DNA from: Branchiostoma floridae
Taxonomy: Eukaryota; Chordata; Leptocardii; Amphioxiformes; Branchiostomatidae
Reading direction: 5' to 3'
Assembly (NCBI RefSeq): GCF_000003815.2
Contig: NC_049988.1
Span: forward strand, 184,000 to 247,999
DNA: 64,000 nucleotides
Part shown: one piece after another, positions 57,244 to 64,000 of the stretch
Position numbering within the stretch: the first letter of the stretch is position 1
Layout of the letters: every line of letters begins with the position of its first letter
Position numbers and translations under genes: made by a program
Notes under the pieces: generated by a model
Databases searched by the model: none
Told to the model about the DNA's origin: nothing
What the model saw: only the letters and a program-made list of their open reading frames with translations

Positions 57244-60200
57244 TTAAGTGTCTGGAGATGGCTTTCTGCAACAAAAATGAATTAACTACTTTAATGTTTG
57301 AATATGTTTTGTATTCACATGGGCAATTTTACAATTCAATGTGTCAATATATCACAACAACAAAAACATAAGTTTATTGCAAATTCCTGCCCGTGGGCTA
57401 ATTGCAGGTAACATGACAGATTCAAACAGTGTAAAAAAATATCACAAGTGTCTACTCTAGTCTGAAAATAATAAAAGCTAACACTAAATCCTGGGTTGTT
57501 CGGTTCGACTCCTTTTCGAAGACAGTGGGGGACGAAAGATCCCACCTTTTCCGTTATGTGTGGGTTTTGTGATGTTAGAAGGAGAATTATTGTTTTCTTT
57601 TTGTCAGTGAATGTAAACAAGATTGGGTGGAATTTGGTGGCCTCTTCAAACAGCTCTTTTCTTTTGTGATCGTAGAAAGAGCAGTTTGACATAAAATGTA
57701 TTTCGTCTTCCATCACGATTGACGTGCATTGATTGCACGTTTTTTCACACACGGGTAGCTTCTTGTACCGCCCTCTCTCAATTTCAAGAGGGTGGGCACT
57801 ACTTCTAATGTCAACGCGATAATAACATCGTTTTTTATTCTGAAAATGTATTCAACTCACCTCTGATGTTTTGTTGTTTTGAACTTTATTATAAGGACCG
57901 TTGCGATGATTACTCCTACAACAACTACTGTTGTGGATACTGCAATGGCAATTATTGCCCCAGATGTCAAACCAGCAGGAGGAGGTGTGGGATCATCTAT
58001 ACAAAAACATAGTATGAACTATTACAAGAACCCACTCTTCGTGAATATTAAATATTGAAAATAAAACATCTATAGTCCTTAGATGTTTATCATGTATAAA
58101 CCATATTTGAACTAAATGTGGCAGGCTAAAGCAAGTAAATCATTGGATGGGTATTTATTATCGTATCTTGCTAATTCAAGTCACCAAGCCCAGAAGACGC
58201 CAAAACAAGGAAGATACATTAATTAAGTCAGATCAAATGAAACATAAGTGATACATAATAATGATACAATTAAAGTTACCCATAGGTCATAATTATGAAA
58301 AGTCTTCTGAACATATCCAGTTTTAAGAGAACACACACACACACACATACGTGCGCGCGCACACACACACACAAACACACACACATACGCACACGCACAC
58401 ACACACACACGCGCGCGGAAACATACACACGCACGCGCACACACATGCAAGCACAAACATGCACACACGCACGCGCGCGCATATTATACACAACAATTCA
58501 ATTCACAAAATGACATTTATTTACTCACCACAATCACTTTCGTCACTTCCATCCCCACAGTCGTCAGAGAAGTCACACTCGGCACTCCTGGGTAGACATG
58601 CCTGGTTAGTGCAAACAAAAGCATCTTGTCTGCACTGATGCCAGTTACCTGAGCAAATTAAGTAAAAGATTGTGTCTGTTCCCCTCTGCAATTTATATCA
58701 CCAACAGCCAGATTTAGCGGCACATATACCTTACAGAAAGTAGAAAATAGTACAAAAACTAGAGTTCCACGAAACACATACCTTCGCCAAACATTCAAGG
58801 TTCGTTATGGAGAATGCCTTTATCAATGACTTAAAGGTTTTATAGCTTCTCAAATTATGTTATCCGCACACACACTCACACACTGAGCCCGCTGCAGTAC
58901 CGATGGAAGATACCGGGCGAACCATTTTCAAACTCAACCTTTGTTTCTGCGACCGCTACTCAATACCAAGTATCATGAAGATCCATCAATCAGTTCTCCA
59001 GTTATACTGTTGACCTACATAAAGACTCACCTAACACTATGGCTTAAGCCTTAACCAAAAGTTTAATCTTCTTGGCGAAGGTAATGAAAAGGCCACAAAC
59101 CACCAAGCTTCCACTTTTCCCTGCCACATACATGTAAGCATCACCAATATAAGGCCCGGAAAAACACCCCTTGACATCAAAATGGAGAAACCCCTTTCCC
59201 ATAGTGCACAAACAAACAACATGGAACTTGCAAAGTGAGAACTAATAAACAATGTGTTAGCAACAATAACATCTATGTTTTGATGACACAAATATGTCAT
59301 GAACAACACAAATCTGCACCACAGATGTATTTAAACACTGAGCACTGACTGTCCAGAAGAAAGGTCAATTGAAGGATTTACACATTCTTCTAATTATCAT
59401 GTAAATTAAGCCCTGATTTGCATACAATACATTTCAGGATTTTAATCATTACCTAAGGTATGTACTTACCAAAAATAATGCAAATCCACCAACCACTGCT
59501 TGATTTACTCTCTTTCAAAGATAACAACAAAATCGCCCACTGCAGTTCAAAACAAGCCGCCAGGGGGCCCAAACTTACATGATTTACTCCCTACCCAAAG
59601 ACGTATCCACTAGCCAAAAATCCTCAACCTGCCACTTCAGGATAACTATAACGCCAACTTCGACGGTCCGCTGCAGTACCACAACTTGTCGCCAGGATGC
59701 CCATTATCGAACTTGACCGTCGTTTTCCAAACCCCTAAATAATTACCAAATATAATGCAAAACGATCCACAGCGTCAAAAGTTATCTTGTACGCAGATAC
59801 ACACACACACACACACTCACCCCGCTGCACTCACGACAGAAAGCGCCAACAGTACCATTTTCGTACAAAACCTTGCTATACGCAACCGCAACTCAAATAC
59901 CAAATATCGCGACATTCCATCCTCAGCTACCAAAGTTATTTGAGATTGACCTATATACTGGGACACAAAAAAATTTTCTAACCATAACATGACCTTCTTG
60001 GCGAAGGTAACAATACTTTAATTACTCACCTACACATCGTACTGACACATCCCTGGCATGGTTACAAAGTGGACTCCAGTTTTCCCATGGTTTCGTGCGA
60101 CAATCGGTGATTTTGGATTCGTTCCTGGAGTTACATATAACCTCATCTAGTAAGATGGGTGTTGAGTTCGGTGCAGGATACCTGTTGAAGTAGAAAGGCG

Positions 60201-63200
60201 AAAATTAAAATCCGATCACCATATCTCCCTCCTTGTGACCAATAAAATACATACATGAAGCTATCAGCTACAACAACAGTACCTAGAATCTGTCCAGACA
60301 GACGCCCTGTACCCCAGTTGAGCACACACCACATCAGCACTAGTCTGTGTCCAGCCGATGTTACAGATGGTTCCCCAGCGGTGGTTGTAGTAGATCTCCA
60401 CACGGCCTTCGTCGAACCTCGAACCGTCAACCAGTCGGACACTTCCGTCAACTAAAAATCAAGCGACAAATACGGTGTCTGATGATTTCACGCACTGTAG
60501 TAGTGATTAAACAAAATTTTTTTCTGTAATGAAAATATGTGCTACTTACACTTTGTTCAATGTCTTTACATTAGTTACTTTTTTACTGATTATGGTAGAA
60601 ACATTGCATTTGATGTCATACCTTCACGTACACAGTCCCAAGAGAAGGAGATGTCATCAATGGCAAGTACAGCGTCTTTTCCATTCCCTATACCACCCTG
60701 TATGATAACCTTAAGAAGAAAAGTGATTGATTATAACACCGACAACTGAGAATTAAAACGTTTTTCTTCTTCTAAATAATGCCTTAGATTCTTCCACCGA
60801 AACAGAGAGATGTATCTAACAGATGATTGTTGCATTAAGACAATCATGTTCTAAACTTGATAACACAGATGTTTGCTGTATACTTGGTGAACTTAATCCA
60901 TAGCATAATTTTATACGTACTTCAAATGCTTCCCGTTCCACAAATGTAACAGTTGCCTCCTCCCAGCTAGATGTTGTTTTATTTGAATGCCAGGCGGTTC
61001 TTTCTACCCCAGTGTTGTATAGGCGGGTCAACACATAGAGGCTTCCTGCATCTTGTCGTGGTAAGAAGTAGTGAAGCGTCATCTGTCACAAAAACATTTT
61101 ACAGCTATAGAGATATTGTAAAAATGGTTTGCACAGCTTTGTTGAATAGCCAGCTACAGGAAAGTTTAAGTGTTTGTGTGTGTTTCTATGTGAGTGCAAG
61201 TGTGTGTCTAATTGCGTGTGCGTATATGCGCCGCGTATGTGTGTATGTCTGTGTGGATATATGTCTGCCTTGTATTACCTCGTCATCAAGTTGTCAATGA
61301 GCATTTTTACTTTGTCTTCAAAAAGTCTGTTTCTTATGATTCATATTTTATATGTACGCTTATATCACTGTACTTACATTGCATGGTCTCGATATGGAAG
61401 GCACGATAACTGGGCTGATGATTCCGGCTGTGTCCAATGGCTGTATTCTGGCACCATCACCGACTGATAGGAAATGCCCTCCACCTAAAAAACGTCCATT
61501 TTGAAATAAAATTAATGTTGCATCATCTTTAACGGTTGTTAGGCTTTCCTTTGGCAAAAACAGATTTACAGCAGATTACTTGGAGGGAGATACAATTACC
61601 TTGAATTTAAAAGTAACTCCAAATACATTGACAAATGGACTCACTTTTCCCTAACGTGTTGTCAACTAAAGGTAGGTTAGGTGCTTCAGTCGCGCCGGCT
61701 GTCTGTGATGTCCAGTCGGTGTCATCACTTGTCATTTGACGCCATTCGCACGTTCCTATCGCTTCAAAGTTACAAGGTGCAGGATGACGGGTCTCTATGG
61801 TAGGAAAAAAGCTGTAATCTATTAGAAATAAAAAAATCAAACATATTTTTGACGCATCGATGAAGGTTAGGCAATGAGGCAATACGATACGCCCTCTTTT
61901 CTAATGAATCATCTTAGAATACTCTTAAACGCATTTAATCAAGAGCAGTGTAAATCCTGATATTCCTCCAGCCAATGACGAAAGACAGTAAGTGCTGTTT
62001 TTAACGTCTGACCGATTCCAACTTTTATGCAGATTGTCAAGTAAGTCTTACCTTGCGGAATACCTGTATAGAAACGCTAGAGAAAACACGGCCTCTGCCT
62101 CCCCTCCTCTCAAATACTTCGAAGTCTCATTCTTAGTATTGACATTTCAAAAACGGTCATAGAACTCACCAGAATTGACCAATGAGGACCTAAAGTAAAA
62201 ATTTTCACGTTTCTGTTGGGCTTCGTGAGACTGAAATCTAAAATGTGACCGCGGAAAGCGATCTTAGGAAAGGAGACATTGATAGAGAACGCAAGACCCC
62301 TTCCCCATTTATTTTCACGTTCTTTGTCAAGCCAATCATGTCATAGTTACAAAATATTGTTTTTTCTTTACCTACATTGATCTCTGTCAGAAATATGAAC
62401 GTTTTCGTGAAACATTTCCAAGCGTAAGCTATAATTAAGAAAATATAAGCACGCGGTGCAAACATACACGGTGCTTTTCTCACTGCAGTGCGAGTTTACA
62501 TCCCGTCAGAAATTATTGAAATCTATCTAAAATTTACAATTTTTTGGCCGATATCGATTGAACGAGTCTAAAACAATAATGTCTACTACTGGCAAACATA
62601 TACACCGACTAATTTAGCAGCGGAAGAGTACAAATTCCAAGAGAAGATGGCTCGCTATTGCTACAGGCCACTTATCGTCCCACTCGCAAGATCAAAGGGT
62701 CGGGGGGACATGGCGCCGAAGATTGTAACGTAGTCTCTTAACATTAATAACACAACTTCTAGTGTACTTTTCATGTTAATTGTAACGGTTATTATTTCGT
62801 TCTCACCTCGGCAATCGCCATTGCTCTGGTCGTATATCTCGCCATCTGGGCAAAGTCGAAGTGTTCCTAAGGTAAACGCATATTATTCCATTAATGACCT
62901 CTCTGTATATTTGTAGCATTTAAGATTTCAACACTTAGTCTTCTTACAAAGGCGTCATGAGAAATAAAGGGTATTTAGAGACTTATGTTCCTTTTGGATC
63001 TGTAGTGGTATGTAAAAACATCAGAGTCCAGGGTATTGATAGATCAAAAGAAGAAAAGACAATAGTATCAAAAACATTTGATCACCCATCTCACCTGCAC
63101 AGTAGGCCTGAGAACAGCTAGTCGTTGGCACCAACTCGTACACGTAGAAAACCCCTTGTGTATCCACACACCGTTTGACCTGGATGTTCCACGGGAAAGG

Positions 63201-63933
63201 ACAACAGTTCCCCGGTACACCGTAGTTCGGACAAACCGTTCTGTTGACTACAGTACTGTCTGTCGGTAGGGTTCCGTTCATCCATATAGGAACCTGGGTT
63301 CCACAGTGGTACGGCTCCACACAGGTTGTAGGGATCTCACCGCCGACATAACTTATGAACCGGTACCAGCCTTTTGATAGGGTGTTGTCGCAAAGGAGGT
63401 CGCTCCCCGAGTCTACCTCGGCCGCAGCGCTTCGGCGAGCCTGGTTCAGTTCTTGATAGTCCGTACAGGGGTCAGCCCAGGCCGTATGCTGCACAAACAC
63501 TAAACACAGAACATTCTACTCAGTGGTCTATCTTTACTGATGACTGAATGTACTAGTATCTAAAATACGTACGCACAGTCAGAAAGACGCTTAGATTATT
63601 AAAGCCCAAGTGTGAAAAAATAATAGGACTTAATAAAACAAGGATTCAGTATTTATTGACTTCTAGTGAAGTACGCTGATACCTTCAACACTTTACCCCC
63701 CCCCCCTCCACTGCTTTCCTCTGTTCATACACAATGTGTTCGCAATGCTCAGTAGGCAATAATAGACGTTCCGGTAACCTCACATGATTCCAGAGGGAGA
63801 TTCTAGACTGGCTTGTTTGCCGTCTTTGCCCCCCCTCCTATTAGTCAAGGTTGATACATTAATAAGTACATCACTCACCTGTTATAAACAGCAATAGGGG
63901 CACGAGTGGTTCACATCGCAACATGTATCTCAT
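57244..63933 (-). CDS. Type I membrane receptor: D8C - MAM - SRCR - LDLa - TM (12 exons, 549 aa)
   Basis: Exons in coding order: 63933-63879, 63499-63095, 62866-62807, 61818-61645, 61484-61378, 61082-60921, 60709-60622, 60451-60283, 60181-60030, 58648-58529, 57996-57861, 57265-57244; 1650 nt with stop, all junctions in phase. A signal peptide ([20 protein letters not shown], cleavage probably after AWA) leads to a uromodulin/OIT3-type D8C domain ([29 protein letters not shown]; about 30-153). Then come a short Cys linker, a MAM domain with four Cys (187-350; [17 protein letters not shown]), one SRCR domain with six Cys split over two exons (352-457; [16 protein letters not shown]), an LDLa domain (462-497; [16 protein letters not shown]), one TM helix (about 508-530) and a 15-residue tail. 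SRCR and LDLa suggest ligand binding at the surface. The short tail has no recognised signalling motif. The last 22-nt exon is the least certain part. Confidence 0.9.
57365..57843 (-). mobile_element. 5'-truncated LINE filling the last intron of the SRCR receptor gene
   Basis: The minus strand reads [20 protein letters not shown], then CNQC and [15 protein letters not shown]: a zinc-binding C-terminal tail typical of LINE ORF2. The shared 3' block (CAAATTCCTGCCCGTGGGCT) follows. The truncated 5' end lies only about 18 bases from the donor of exon 11 (57861), so this sense-strand LINE makes up most of the 595-base intron. Confidence 0.75.
58330..58485. repeat. (CA)n / (CG)n microsatellite
   Basis: ACAC tracts mixed with GCGC words; long ORFs here in three frames are artefacts. 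Confidence 0.95.
58860..60015. repeat. Cluster of three SINE-like repeats
   Basis: In the intron between the SRCR and LDLa exons, CCCGCTGCA, AATACCAA(G/A)TATC and CTTCTTGGCGAAGGTAA recur at about 58890-59085, 59490-59800 and 59815-60010. Two copies end in CTTCTTGGCGAAGGTAA. A related stretch lies at 39340-39600. Copies are diverged. Confidence 0.5.
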
Positions 63934-64000
63934 TGCGCCCTGTTCTTGTGGTTACATTCATGTAAGAAGTCTATCAAGTGTTTCATCGTTAACCGGTTTT
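63934..64000 (-). promoter_or_regulatory. 5' flank of the SRCR receptor gene
   Basis: Only 67 bases upstream of the start codon are in the window, so promoter elements cannot be judged. Confidence 0.3.

Noticed and set aside
57336-57752. 138-residue minus-strand ORF as a gene
   Set aside because: It is the C-terminal tail of a LINE plus its 3' UTR, with copies elsewhere in the window.
58223-58638. ORFs rich in CACVCV and THTHTH
   Set aside because: Read-through of the CA/CG repeat; the real LDLa exon lies on the minus strand at 58648-58529.
1-64000. tRNA, rRNA or snRNA genes
   Set aside because: No cloverleaf with internal A/B boxes or conserved rRNA/snRNA core was found by eye; a covariance-model scan would be decisive.

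Overview
The window looks like nuclear DNA of a cephalochordate (amphioxus, Branchiostoma-like). This is an inference from gene content: intron-rich genes with small, mostly phase-1 exons, heavy shuffling of CTLD, SRCR, MAM, LDLa, EGF and VWA domains, an LRR receptor with a repetitive tail, and intergenic DNA full of foldback elements, MITEs, LINE 3' ends and a Penelope-like relic. The species cannot be fixed without a search.

Layout. 1-5.9 kb: repeats, including a dead Penelope-like element and a nest of palindromes. 5.98-9.14 kb (minus): one-exon leucine-rich-repeat transmembrane receptor whose tail ends in ten 28-residue repeats. 10-12 kb: simple and tandem repeats. 12.28-19.75 kb (minus): six-exon type II membrane C-type lectin (321 aa), with a tandemly duplicated tail exon and a 3.4-kb foldback element inside an intron. 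20-24 kb: MITEs. 24.29-39.66 kb (plus): 21-exon secreted protein with a VWA7-like region, one EGF domain and a C-terminal C-type lectin domain. 40-44 kb: no gene except a possible leader exon. 44.28-47.31 kb (plus): three-exon 10-TM drug/metabolite transporter (351 aa). 47.4-57.2 kb: transposon-rich gap. 57.24-63.93 kb (minus): 12-exon type I membrane receptor (549 aa) with D8C, MAM, SRCR and LDLa domains.

The exon models were built by hand from splice signals and reading phase. In each multi-exon model the coding lengths sum to a multiple of three with every junction in phase, which is strong internal support. Only the first coding exon of the VWA gene and the true start of the LRR gene remain unresolved.

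Theme. Four unrelated pattern-recognition-type extracellular proteins (LRR, CTLD, VWA-CTLD, SRCR) lie within 58 kb, with one transporter between them. No evidence shows that they act together. The most unexpected structural signal is how often transposon-like elements start within a few to about 40 bases of splice sites, including one whose end supplies the pyrimidine tract of a lectin-gene acceptor.
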